Below, piece by piece: positions 18,393 through 27,936 of a stretch of DNA of 64,000 bases; within the stretch, counting starts at the first letter, position 1, and the number at the start of each line of letters is the position of its first letter. The notes under the pieces were generated by a model. The model saw only the letters and a list, made by a program, of their open reading frames with translations, made no database searches and was not told where the DNA came from. A program made the translations under genes and the position numbers. Origin of the DNA: an uncultured bacterium (GTDB lineage: Bacteria > Bacteroidota > Ignavibacteria > Ignavibacteriales > Melioribacteraceae); assembly GCA_937936675.1 (NCBI GenBank), contig CALDDL010000352.1, forward strand, positions 1 through 64,000, read 5' to 3'.

Positions 18393-19630
18393 TATTCATA
18401 CCTCAACGCTTCTACCGGGTCTAATTTGGATGCTGTGTATGCCGGAGCAAAACCGGATAATATTCCGGTCAGTAATGATATTACTACCGCCAAGATTACT
18501 GCATCCGCTTGAACCGCAGTGGGTAAATATTGATTTACAATCATGCTCAAAGTTACTGCAATTCCTAAACCTATCATTCCTCCAATTAAACAAATAATAG
18601 CTGCTTCCATTATAAATTGGGTTAAGATAGTTCTATTTTTTGCTCCAATGGCTTTCCTTACTCCTATCTCTCTAGTCCTCTCTTTAACAGATACAAACAT
18701 AATATTCATAATCCCGATAGCGCCAACAAAAAGTGCTAATCCTGTAATAAATAATCCCGCTATCTGGATTACTCCGATAGTTTGATTAATGGTCGTTAAT
18801 AAACCTTCTTGCTGATTAATAGAGAAATCATTGTCTTCAGCGTACGAAAGTCCGCGTACTCTCCTCATTATACCAATTGCTTCTTCTTTCACTGCTTCAA
18901 CACTTGTGCTATTTGGAGCACGTACATTTATCGTAATACTCCTCATTCTTTCACCTTGGAAATATTTAAATACGCAATCAATAGGAATAAAAACTTGATT
19001 ATCCGGATTGAAATTTCCCATTACCCAGCTACCTTGCTCATCCAAAACGCCGACAACTTTGAATTTAACATCGCCGATTTTTATCTCCTGACCTAAACCA
19101 TTGCCAAGAGGGAATAATTGCTTAGCAACCGTAAATCCAATTACGGCAACGTTTCTTGCCCCTCTGCTTTCAAAATCATTAAAGAATCTTCCCGACTCAA
19201 ATGATAGATTTGTTGTATTGATATAATTATATGTTGTTCCACTTATCATTATACCTTCAACATTTCTCTCCTTGAATTTTATCTTCTTATTTGTCCAAAT
19301 TGTTGGAGCTACTGCGGCAGGCAACTTAGCAAGGTCTTCATATTTTTTGAAGTCATCCATATCTAGGTTTTTTCGGTTCCTCATTTCCCACCAAGGAATA
19401 TCGTTATTAAACCATGCCCACTTATCAATATAAAGATTATCAGAACCTAATGACGAAACACCTTTTTGAAAAGCATTGTCAATGCCTTTGATGGCGGTGG
19501 ACATTAAAACCACTGAAGTAACACCGATTATAATCCCTAGAGTCGTAAGCATCGACCGGACTTTATTCGCTCTAATTGCATAGAGCGAAATTAATAGGCT
19601 TTCTTTCAATTCATATAAAAAGTTTTTCAT
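18392..19630 (-). CDS. MacB/FtsX-family ABC transporter permease (first)
   Basis: A 412-aa paralogue of the following permease, with the same architecture: N-terminal helix (about 20-45), MacB-PCD periplasmic domain, three C-terminal helices and the near-identical motif VKERTREIGVRKAIGAKN. It overlaps the ATPase gene and the second permease gene by one base at each end, so the three products are probably made in equal amounts. The transported substrate is unknown; MacB systems export antibiotics, toxins, lipids or peptides. Confidence 0.92.
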   Translation of the reverse strand: MKNFLYELKESLLISLYAIRANKVRSMLTTLGIIIGVTSVVLMSTAIKGIDNAFQKGVSSLGSDNLYIDKWAWFNNDIPWWEMRNRKNLDMDDFKKYEDLAKLPAAVAPTIWTNKKIKFKERNVEGIMISGTTYNYINTTNLSFESGRFFNDFESRGARNVAVIGFTVAKQLFPLGNGLGQEIKIGDVKFKVVGVLDEQGSWVMGNFNPDNQVFIPIDCVFKYFQGERMRSITINVRAPNSTSVEAVKEEAIGIMRRVRGLSYAEDNDFSINQQEGLLTTINQTIGVIQIAGLFITGLALFVGAIGIMNIMFVSVKERTREIGVRKAIGAKNRTILTQFIMEAAIICLIGGMIGLGIAVTLSMIVNQYLPTAVQADAVILAVVISLLTGILSGFAPAYTASKLDPVEALRYE

Positions 19631-20346
19631 TAGTGCGATTCCCTTTTCTGTGGAATAAATCTATTCTCCACTATTTCGTTCTTCTCAACTAATCCATCTC
19701 TTAAACGAATTATTCTTTCTGCATGTTCCGCTATATATTCTTCGTGTGTTACCAAAATAATTGTATTACCTGCTTCATATATCTCATTAAAAAGAACCAT
19801 AATTTCTTCGCCGGTTTTTGTATCCAAGTTACCGGTAGGTTCATCTGCTAATATTATAGAGGGTCTTGTAACTAATGCTCTCGCAATTGCCACTCTTTGT
19901 CTCTGCCCACCTGATAATTCATTCGGTCTATGATAAACACGATTCTCTAATCCTACATTTATTAATGCTTCCATAGCCCTTTCTTTTCTTTCGGCAGATG
20001 GCATCCCTGAGTAGATTAATGGAAGTTCTACATTGTGTAAAGCATTCGATCTAGGTAATAAATTAAAGGTCTGGAATACAAAACCTATCTCTTTATTTCT
20101 AATCGCAGCTAATTCATTATCATTCATCTCACTTACATTCACACCATTAAAATCATAAATACCTTTTGTTGGTGTATCGAGACACCCTAATATATTCATC
20201 AACGTGGATTTCCCTGAACCTGATGGACCCATGATAGCAACATATTCATTCTTACCTATTGTAAGGGAAACATCTGCAAGAGCATGAACCTCTTCGGTAC
20301 CTACCTGATATATCTTTGCAATATGCTCTATTGTGATTATTTTCAT
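19630..20346 (-). CDS. ABC transporter ATP-binding protein, MacB/LolD type
   Basis: A 238-aa ATPase that energises the two neighbouring permeases. It has Walker [10 protein letters not shown] (about 39-47), a Q-loop in [11 protein letters not shown], signature [15 protein letters not shown], Walker [13 protein letters not shown] and switch His in LVTHEE. All catalytic residues are intact, in contrast to the ABC-like protein at 6020-6589. It lies 19 bases downstream of the adaptor gene. Confidence 0.95.
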   Translation of the reverse strand: MKIITIEHIAKIYQVGTEEVHALADVSLTIGKNEYVAIMGPSGSGKSTLMNILGCLDTPTKGIYDFNGVNVSEMNDNELAAIRNKEIGFVFQTFNLLPRSNALHNVELPLIYSGMPSAERKERAMEALINVGLENRVYHRPNELSGGQRQRVAIARALVTRPSIILADEPTGNLDTKTGEEIMVLFNEIYEAGNTIILVTHEEYIAEHAERIIRLRDGLVEKNEIVENRFIPQKRESH

Positions 20347-20365
20347 TTTTTTGTCTCTTTAATTA

Positions 20366-21652
20366 TTATTTATTTTTATTTCCGCCCCTTGATTGGACCG
20401 AAACTTTAGACTTGTTTTCTAAATCTTTAGAGATAGCTTTGTATGGACCGGTTACTACTTCATCTCCAACATTTAGACCCGAAATAATCTCAATATACGT
20501 ATCATCACTAATTCCTGCTTTTACTTCTTTCATTATTGCTTCGTTATTTGCTACAGTAAAAACAACTTCTTTTGGTTTATTTACTTTACTATCACTCTTT
20601 TTCTTTTCAACTGCTGCGCCGTCTTCTTCCGGCTTGGCTTCCGGTACTATCATCGCTTTATCTAATCTTCCTGTAACGCTCTGAATCGGAACTGCAAGTA
20701 CATTATTCTTAGTCTCAGTAATAATATCTGCATCACACGACATTCCTGAACGAATATTTTCATCTAAAGACGTTAATAAAATCTTTACTTCAAAATTCAC
20801 CACCTCATCCTGTGTACCTAATCCTGAAGATAATGCACTATTACCTATTTGTGTTACTACTCCTTTGAATACTTTATCTCCAAATGCATCAATATTAATT
20901 TTAGCAGTATCACCAACCGTAATTAATACAACATCGTTTTCATCCACTTCTACGTTAGCCTCAATTTCGCTTAAATCAGCAACTGTCAATAATTGAGTAC
21001 CCGGGCTAAATCCCGAACCTAGAACTCTCTCACTCAATTCTACATTTAATTTGCTTATTGTACCATTTATCGGTGAATAGATCGTTGTCTTATATAATGT
21101 CTCATTAGCTTCTTTCAACGCTGCTTCTGCTTGTATTACCATCGATTGCTGGGCATTGTATTCCCCTAAACGTTGAAGATAAGATGATTTTGCACTTTGA
21201 ATCTCTGCATCACTTGCCAATCCTTTATCGAATAAAGCTTGATATCTTTTATAATCCATTTCAATCTGATCTAAAGCTGCTTTTCGAGAATTAAGACTGG
21301 CTCTCGCTTGCTGTAATGAAGCTTCAGCTCTATTTTTTTGCGCCAAATATGTATCTGGTTTAATCTTTAATAATAATTGACCTTTTTTAACTACATCACC
21401 CTCTTCGATAGGTAATTCAACAATTTCACCCGTAGCTTCGGCTGAAATCTGAACCTGAAATACGGGATTGATTTTTCCTGTTGCCGTAACAACCTGTGTA
21501 ATTGTTCTCTTTTCTGCTTTTTCTGTTTGAACAGTAATAATTTCTTCTTTATTACCACTAAAAATCACTAGCATAACTACCACTACAACAAGTAATCCTA
21601 AACCTCCGAAAATCAAAAATTTCTTTTTGTTATTCTTCTTGCCACTAGCCAT
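20366..21652 (-). CDS. Periplasmic adaptor (membrane-fusion) protein, MacA/HlyD family
   Basis: A 428-aa adaptor linking the inner-membrane MacB-type transporter to TolC. It has an N-terminal transmembrane anchor (about 11-30), a biotinyl-lipoyl hairpin split around an alpha-helical coiled coil (KNRAEASLQQARASLNSRKAALDQI region, about 100-165), a beta-barrel domain and a membrane-proximal domain. A Lys/Glu-rich insertion at about 335-355 (KPEEDGAAVEKKKSDSKV) is unusual. It is the second gene of the operon, 13 bases downstream of the TolC-like gene. Confidence 0.92.
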   Translation of the reverse strand: MASGKKNNKKKFLIFGGLGLLVVVVVMLVIFSGNKEEIITVQTEKAEKRTITQVVTATGKINPVFQVQISAEATGEIVELPIEEGDVVKKGQLLLKIKPDTYLAQKNRAEASLQQARASLNSRKAALDQIEMDYKRYQALFDKGLASDAEIQSAKSSYLQRLGEYNAQQSMVIQAEAALKEANETLYKTTIYSPINGTISKLNVELSERVLGSGFSPGTQLLTVADLSEIEANVEVDENDVVLITVGDTAKINIDAFGDKVFKGVVTQIGNSALSSGLGTQDEVVNFEVKILLTSLDENIRSGMSCDADIITETKNNVLAVPIQSVTGRLDKAMIVPEAKPEEDGAAVEKKKSDSKVNKPKEVVFTVANNEAIMKEVKAGISDDTYIEIISGLNVGDEVVTGPYKAISKDLENKSKVSVQSRGGNKNK

Positions 21653-21665
21653 TGTATTTTTCCCC

Positions 21666-23018
21666 TTAATTTAATTCAAATTTTTTGTAATCAAGATTGC
21701 CAAGTGAATTTTTCAAAGCATCTTTTGATTTGTAAAAATTATATTCAGCGTTTATTTTATTTCTTAATGCATCTGTGTAATCTCTATCTGCCTGTAGAAC
21801 ATCCAAAATAGTACCCGATCCGAGATTGTATCTCTCTTGATTAATTTTTCTATTTTCACCCGAAGATACTACAGTCTTAGATGCAACATCCAAACTTTTC
21901 TTAGCTGCTACTAAATCTAAATATCCTTGTTTAATTTCTATTTTTATATTTCTTTCTAATGCCGAAAGGTCTTCTTCTTGATTCTTTACTCCTACAATTG
22001 CAGATTGAACAGCAAGTTCAGTATTCCAATTTGAGAATATCGGAAGTGAAAGAGTTAATCCGGCTGAATATATTTTCCTGTCGAATAAATCTTTTGGTGA
22101 AATAGCACCCGTGGATAAAGAATAATTTCCTGTAAGCGATGGTAAATATCCTGAATTTGCTATCGTAACTCCATCTTCTGCTGCATCTAACATCAATTTT
22201 TGACTCTTATAATCACTTCTTTTCTCAAATGCTTGATTAACCATTACTGTAATCTCATCGAACTCATTTAGATATTTATCGGTATTTATCTGATCATTAA
22301 TCTCATAAGGATTTGTAAAAGTATATTCTTCTAATACGTCAAGACCGAGATAATTCAATAAGTTGATTTTTGAGATTTCGAAATTATTCTGTGCCTCGAT
22401 TAATAATAGTTCTGCATTTCCTGCTTGAACTTGTTGACTATAAACATCAGCCATTGCCACAGCACCAAGACGATGTCTTTCTTCGACTGTCTCTAAAAAC
22501 TTTTGATTGAACTTTACGTTCTCTTCTCTTACTTTCATCATCTCTTCTGAATTTAGAACAAGATAATATAGTTCAGAGGTTCTAAATACGATATCTTGTT
22601 TTAATTTTTCTAAACTTAATTCAGCGGATTCTAAATTCTTTTCTTTTTGAGAGACATTACTCCAATTAGCTAAACCATCAAATATTCTCCAATTGCCTCC
22701 TAATCCTAGACTATAGCTTCTGGAATCATTTTGTGATGGCGGGATCGGCACAACGTTACCAAAGAAATCCACCTGAGTTCCACCTGCGTCATCCACGCGC
22801 TGCCAGCCCCATGTTGCGCTTGCACCAAGGTTTGGCAGTAAATCACCATACGCACTTTTTAATTGCGATTTGCTTATTGATAAATTGTTACTCTGTTTGT
22901 TTAATAACGGATTGCCTTGGAGACCAATTTTAATTGCTTCATCTAATGTGAACAATTTTTGACCCATGATTGGTTGAATCATTATTAAAAACAAAACAGC
23001 TAAAAGACCTTTTTTCAT
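21666..23018 (-). CDS. TolC-family outer-membrane efflux protein
   Basis: A 450-aa outer-membrane channel. It has a signal peptide (about residues 1-19) and two structural repeats of helices and strands typical of TolC, with the hallmark segment LGSGTILDVLQADRDYTDALRNKINAEYNFYKSKDAL near the C-terminus. It is the first gene of the five-gene export operon (TolC, adaptor, ATPase, two permeases). A GGAG-like site lies just upstream of the ATG. The operon layout indicates a dedicated tripartite pump rather than a shared TolC. Confidence 0.92.
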   Translation of the reverse strand: MKKGLLAVLFLIMIQPIMGQKLFTLDEAIKIGLQGNPLLNKQSNNLSISKSQLKSAYGDLLPNLGASATWGWQRVDDAGGTQVDFFGNVVPIPPSQNDSRSYSLGLGGNWRIFDGLANWSNVSQKEKNLESAELSLEKLKQDIVFRTSELYYLVLNSEEMMKVREENVKFNQKFLETVEERHRLGAVAMADVYSQQVQAGNAELLLIEAQNNFEISKINLLNYLGLDVLEEYTFTNPYEINDQINTDKYLNEFDEITVMVNQAFEKRSDYKSQKLMLDAAEDGVTIANSGYLPSLTGNYSLSTGAISPKDLFDRKIYSAGLTLSLPIFSNWNTELAVQSAIVGVKNQEEDLSALERNIKIEIKQGYLDLVAAKKSLDVASKTVVSSGENRKINQERYNLGSGTILDVLQADRDYTDALRNKINAEYNFYKSKDALKNSLGNLDYKKFELN

Positions 23019-23090
23019 TTCCTTCTCCTATATAGAAAAATGCAGAGCTACTATTAAGACGAACTTATTTTTAAAAAGTTACATACATCA

Positions 23091-24491
23091 TTAATTTTTA
23101 TATTCATTTTTTATTTTTATAAGGTATTCAAAAGCTGCCTCATATTCATTTGGGATTTCTCCCTCTAAGATTGCTTCTTCAATTCTCGATTTTACAATAC
23201 CAACCGTTTTTGATGGCTTTATATCTAATACTTTCATTATTTCATCTCCCCTCACGGGCGATTGAAATGCTCTGAGTTTATCTTTCTCCCTAACTTCACG
23301 GACACGACTCATAACCTTTTCATAATTCTCTAAGTATTTTGTAACTTTATTCGGATTCTTGCTTGTGATATCTGCTCGGCATAAAGTAATTAAATCATCC
23401 AATTCTTCATCGGCTTGAACAATAAGTCTTCTGATTGCCGAATCTGTTACATCATCATCTACTAAGGCAATTGGACGAAGATGAAGTCTTATAAGTTTCT
23501 TTATATATTCAATTTTATGCAATGGTAATTTCAGTTTTTCGAAAACCGATTTCATCATCCTTGCGCCCATCTCTTCGTGTCCGTGGAATGTCCACCCAAT
23601 CCCTTCTACAAATCTTTTCGTCTGTGGTTTTGCTATATCATGTACTAATGCTGCGAACCTAAGCCAAACATCATCTGTTACTTTACTAATATTATCCACT
23701 ACAATACATGTATGCTGAAATACATCCTTATGATGGTAATCTTTTCTTTGCTCCACTCCTCCCATTATCGAAATTTCAGGAAATACTATCGACATTACTC
23801 CAGTTTCATACATTAATTTTAATCCTATCGATGGTCGAGCCGATGATAGAATTTTTAAAAACTCTTCAGTAATTCTTTCCTGTGCAACTATTGAAAGCCT
23901 CTCTTTCATTTCACTTGCGGCAATCTTTATTTCATCTACTACATCGAACTCCAAATTAGAAGCGAATCTAAATGCCCTCATTATACGCAAAGGATCATCA
24001 TCAAATGTTACCATCGGATCAATTGGTGTTCTTAATATTTTTTTCTCTATATCTTCTAAACCATTATATGTATCAATAAGTTCACCAAAATCATTTTTGT
24101 TCAAAGATATCGCTAAAGTATTTATCGTAAAATCTCTTCTTTTTATATCTTGCAAGAAAGTTCCTCTTTCTACTTTTGGATTGCGACTAGCTCTATCATA
24201 AGATTCTTCCCTCGCTCCTACGAATTCTAAGAAATAATCCTCATGCTGAAATTGTGCTGTACCAAAAGTCTTATAAATAACTACCTTCTTCTCGTTGAGT
24301 TTTTTTGATATTTCCTTTGCAAATTGCACTCCATCGCCAACTATAAGAAAGTCAAATTCCTTTTTATCTCTCCCTAAGAATAGATCTCTTACAAATCCGC
24401 CAACTATATATACTTTCTCTTCTCTCTTTGTTGCTAATTTTGAAAATTTTATTAAGAATGAATATTTCTCTAATTTTTCTTTTAAATTCAT
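23091..24491 (-). CDS. CCA-adding tRNA nucleotidyltransferase / poly(A) polymerase family with HD domain
   Basis: A 466-aa class II nucleotidyltransferase. The head domain carries VYIVGGFVRDLFLGRDKKEFDFLIVG with the catalytic DxD-type residues (about 28-53) and the RDFTINTLAI segment. A central RNA-binding region follows with DDPLRIMRAFRFASNLEF. Then comes an HD phosphohydrolase-like domain (HTCIVVDNI ... ALVHDIAKPQTKR, HD pair near 290). No CCA is encoded in the two tRNA genes of this window, so such an enzyme is required. It is the last gene after the kinase, murA and peptidase-like genes. Confidence 0.9.
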   Translation of the reverse strand: MNLKEKLEKYSFLIKFSKLATKREEKVYIVGGFVRDLFLGRDKKEFDFLIVGDGVQFAKEISKKLNEKKVVIYKTFGTAQFQHEDYFLEFVGAREESYDRASRNPKVERGTFLQDIKRRDFTINTLAISLNKNDFGELIDTYNGLEDIEKKILRTPIDPMVTFDDDPLRIMRAFRFASNLEFDVVDEIKIAASEMKERLSIVAQERITEEFLKILSSARPSIGLKLMYETGVMSIVFPEISIMGGVEQRKDYHHKDVFQHTCIVVDNISKVTDDVWLRFAALVHDIAKPQTKRFVEGIGWTFHGHEEMGARMMKSVFEKLKLPLHKIEYIKKLIRLHLRPIALVDDDVTDSAIRRLIVQADEELDDLITLCRADITSKNPNKVTKYLENYEKVMSRVREVREKDKLRAFQSPVRGDEIMKVLDIKPSKTVGIVKSRIEEAILEGEIPNEYEAAFEYLIKIKNEYKN

Positions 24492-24505
24492 TTTTATTTT
24501 CTATA

Positions 24506-26668
24506 TTATCTCAATTTTTCATTTATGGACAAAATCATTTTATTGTTTTCTTCTATCTCATAATTAAAAAATGAATTTTTATTTAGTCTCAGAGATTCCT
24601 TTGAATAGAATTCTGACTTATTTATCTCTCCGATATTAAAAAAGTATTTGCTTGTCTTTAAAAAAGCATATCCCAATAAACTACTATTAATATCTATGTT
24701 TTTTATATTATCTTCTATTATATTCGAATATTCTTTTCTTCCACCTGCCAAATCAATAATTTCAATTGCCACTTCGACAGGGATATCTCCATACTGAATG
24801 CTTCTTAATAATTCTATTTTCTCTTTTGATTTGCCAAAATAATAATTACTAAATGAATTCGGAGTTTTTTCTAATATATATTTTAATGTATTCGCGTATG
24901 TTGAATAATTAATGTTGGGCGAATTTTCAATTAATTTATTGAGATTACTTATAGCAGAATCTACCTTACTTTCTAATCCATATAGCTCTGCATTTCTTAA
25001 CCAATAATTATACTCGTATCTTGAACCTATGAAATATTTTTCTTGCGATATGAAATATTTATGAGCCTCCACTATTCTTTTATTATAAACAAGTGAATTG
25101 ATATAATAATTTAAATAGCTGTAATTATTTGTTCTACGATATAGTTTTCTAAATATATCAGAAGCCGAATCATAATCTTTATTTTGAAATAATATTATCC
25201 CTCTTTCAAATTCCTTTGCGGCAAAGCGTGGACAAATCTTTTTAAATATTGTCTGACCGCCAAAATAAAGTAAAGAATAGTTTTTATCGTATCCATATCC
25301 TAGATTATCCAAATACTTTATATACTCTTCACTTAATTGAGAAATATTTTTTTTGTAAATATCTTGAAACGCACCGTTTTTATACAACATTATTAATTTT
25401 ACGTTTCCATATTTTTCAAAAATAAATTTTAAGAATGAACCAGAGACCACATAAGAAATAGAAGAATAATTACCAAAGAAACTAAATCCCGAAAACAAAT
25501 CTTCTATTTTTATTGGGTACGTTTTAATAATCTGATATGCAGCGTAATGAATCGGTACTCCTGCAAAATCATTTTCTATTGCCATTGCCAAACCTTCTAA
25601 TAAAGCCGGATTAAAATGATACGGTAGTTTCAAAAATGAATTGCTAAGCGAATAACTTATCGCATGAACTAACTCATGTTTCAAAGTTCTATCTATCGAA
25701 TGTTTGGTAATATATATCTGCTTCTGCCATGGTTTAGCTATATCGGCATTTACAGAACCAATAAATTCTCCTTTTTCAATGTCATTATTAAAAATATAGG
25801 AATCAATTTTAATCTCTTCTTTTATTCCTAATACATTCCTTATTTCAGAATAATAATATTCATGCAATAAGGGTAAATATAATCTTTCAAAATCATTTTC
25901 ATTACTTTCATAATAGATATTAAAATGCGCAGTTTGCCTCATTGAACTGAAATGATTATTCAATACATTTTTTGTAATAGAAAATCCTAATACTCCTTTT
26001 ATTGGAATGTTAAAAACAAATATTACAAGGCAAAATATTATTAAATATATTTTCGCATTTCGGAAATCCCGGATATATTTATACAAAAATAAAGCAATTG
26101 AAAATAAAACAACATTTAGAAAACGAAATAATAATAATCGAGTATCTATTGAAATGTTTTCATCATATATCGTTCCGGGAAAATATCCGAATATCAGATT
26201 ATAAAACTTAAATCCGGGATTAAAATAAATCTCAATAAGCGGGCTAATTAATAAAAGTAATGTAATTACTAATAATATTAACGTAGCTTTATAACTTTTA
26301 TAGAAGAGCGATATGTATATACCAAAAGTAATTCCGAATAATAAATTAGGGACTGCAATAACTAGAAAGAAAAATATCCCCTCTCCAAAAGGACACTCAG
26401 ATAAAAATATTGTAGATAAAACTCCGAATAGAAATGGTAATGCAATTAACAATAACAAAACAAGATAATTACTTTTCCGGAATTGAATAACTCCCATGTT
26501 CTGATAATATTTGATAACATATACAGCAGAAAAGAAAAATATAATAACGGAATTAATTGCCGAGAACTCGAAATGCAATGTATTAGTCAAAGGGAATGAT
26601 ACAATAATAAATTGCAGAATAACCAAAATACCAAAGAAGAAAATCTTGTATCTTTTATTTTTATTCAA
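24506..26668 (-). CDS. Membrane-anchored gluzincin-like protein (peptidase MA-type) with TPR-like tail
   Basis: A 720-aa protein not recognised as a named gene. About seven transmembrane helices fill residues 1-230. Next is an extracytoplasmic domain with the zinc-protease motif HELVH (about 335) followed some 25 residues later by ALLEGLAMAIE, the layout of gluzincins of the peptidase-MA type. The C-terminal third has helical repeats resembling TPRs (FQNKDYDSASDIFRKLYRRTNN and later). It sits between murA and the CCA gene with no spacing to murA. An envelope metallopeptidase is inferred, though an inactive binding protein is possible. Confidence 0.7.
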   Translation of the reverse strand: MNKNKRYKIFFFGILVILQFIIVSFPLTNTLHFEFSAINSVIIFFFSAVYVIKYYQNMGVIQFRKSNYLVLLLLIALPFLFGVLSTIFLSECPFGEGIFFFLVIAVPNLLFGITFGIYISLFYKSYKATLILLVITLLLLISPLIEIYFNPGFKFYNLIFGYFPGTIYDENISIDTRLLLFRFLNVVLFSIALFLYKYIRDFRNAKIYLIIFCLVIFVFNIPIKGVLGFSITKNVLNNHFSSMRQTAHFNIYYESNENDFERLYLPLLHEYYYSEIRNVLGIKEEIKIDSYIFNNDIEKGEFIGSVNADIAKPWQKQIYITKHSIDRTLKHELVHAISYSLSNSFLKLPYHFNPALLEGLAMAIENDFAGVPIHYAAYQIIKTYPIKIEDLFSGFSFFGNYSSISYVVSGSFLKFIFEKYGNVKLIMLYKNGAFQDIYKKNISQLSEEYIKYLDNLGYGYDKNYSLLYFGGQTIFKKICPRFAAKEFERGIILFQNKDYDSASDIFRKLYRRTNNYSYLNYYINSLVYNKRIVEAHKYFISQEKYFIGSRYEYNYWLRNAELYGLESKVDSAISNLNKLIENSPNINYSTYANTLKYILEKTPNSFSNYYFGKSKEKIELLRSIQYGDIPVEVAIEIIDLAGGRKEYSNIIEDNIKNIDINSSLLGYAFLKTSKYFFNIGEINKSEFYSKESLRLNKNSFFNYEIEENNKMILSINEKLR

Positions 26669-27934
26669 TTAATAATCCGTTGTACTAACTCTTTTAATAT
26701 TCGCACCCAATTGTGTTAGCTTATCCTCAATTTTTTGATAACCTCTATCTAAATGGTATATTCTAAGAACTTCAGTTTCTCCTTCGGCAGCTAATCCCGC
26801 AAGAACAAGTGAGGCACTCGCTCTAAGATCTGTTGACATCACTTTTGCACCTTTTAAACCTTTAACCCCCCTAATCACTGCACTATTATTAGTAACTTGG
26901 ATATTTGCACCTAGTCGGTTTAATTCCGGTACATGACTAAAACGATCATGATAAATTGTATCTGTAACAGTCGATGTACCTTTAGCAATCGACATGAGCG
27001 CACTCCATTGAGCTTGCATATCAGTCGGAAAACCTGGATAAATTGAAGTAGTAACGTCCACTCCTTTTAATTCTAAATCTCTTGAATCTATCTTTAAACC
27101 ATAATTTGTATATTCGATTTTTGTACCGGTCTCTTCAATCTTTGCGAGTATTGCATCAAGGTGAGTTATATTTTTATATTCAATTTCGATTGACCCTTTC
27201 GTAATCATTCCCGTAATTAATAATGTTCCTGCCTCAATGCGATCAGCAATGTTTTCTATCTCAACATCCTTAAGATTATCAACTCCCTCTATCTCTATAT
27301 TAGCAGTTCCAATACCGGATATCTTAGCACCCATTTTGATTAGATATTCTGCGAGTAAAGTAATTTCAGGCTCTATTGCAGCATTTGAAATTAATGTAGT
27401 GCCTTTTGCTAATACTGCCGCCATCATAGTATTTCCTGTAGCACCTACTGAAGAAATATCAAAATGAATTCTTTCCCCGATTAATTTTTTTGCCTTTGTA
27501 ATTATGTAACCAGCTTCTAATTCTACTTCCGCACCTAATTTCTTTATCGCCTCAAGATGTAGATTTATTGGTCTGGGTCCCCAAGCGCATCCACCAGGTA
27601 ATGAAACTTTTGCATGACCATATCTTCCAAGCAAAGGTCCTAGTACATAAACAGATGCTCTCATTTTCTTTACATGTTCATAGGGTGCTTCGGTATTTAC
27701 TAAATTTTTTGTATCGATTTCAAGTTTATGATTTTCGAATGTTAACTCCGCTCCTAAATGCTGAAGGAGCTTATTCATCGTAAAAATATCATTTACTTCA
27801 GGTATATTTGTGATTATCGATTTGCCGCCATTAAGTATTGCCGCAGGCATTAATGCTAAGGCTGAATTTTTTGCTCCGCTTATTTTTACTCGACCTTCTA
27901 ATCTTTTCCCGCCTTCAATTAAATATTTATCCAT
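26669..27934 (-). CDS. murA: UDP-N-acetylglucosamine 1-carboxyvinyltransferase
   Basis: First committed step of peptidoglycan synthesis: transfers enolpyruvate from PEP to UDP-GlcNAc. At 421 aa it has the standard length. Family segments visible are SGAKNSALALMPAAIL near the N-terminus, RASVYVLGPLLGRYGHAKVSLPGGCAWGPRPINLHL (the Cys in GGCAWG being the loop Cys targeted by fosfomycin, about residue 116), and the C-terminal DLRASASLVLAGLAAEG. The Cys is present, so the enzyme should be fosfomycin-sensitive. It starts 2 bases after the Ser/Thr kinase gene. Confidence 0.95.
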   Translation of the reverse strand: MDKYLIEGGKRLEGRVKISGAKNSALALMPAAILNGGKSIITNIPEVNDIFTMNKLLQHLGAELTFENHKLEIDTKNLVNTEAPYEHVKKMRASVYVLGPLLGRYGHAKVSLPGGCAWGPRPINLHLEAIKKLGAEVELEAGYIITKAKKLIGERIHFDISSVGATGNTMMAAVLAKGTTLISNAAIEPEITLLAEYLIKMGAKISGIGTANIEIEGVDNLKDVEIENIADRIEAGTLLITGMITKGSIEIEYKNITHLDAILAKIEETGTKIEYTNYGLKIDSRDLELKGVDVTTSIYPGFPTDMQAQWSALMSIAKGTSTVTDTIYHDRFSHVPELNRLGANIQVTNNSAVIRGVKGLKGAKVMSTDLRASASLVLAGLAAEGETEVLRIYHLDRGYQKIEDKLTQLGANIKRVSTTDY

Positions 27935-27936
27935 AT

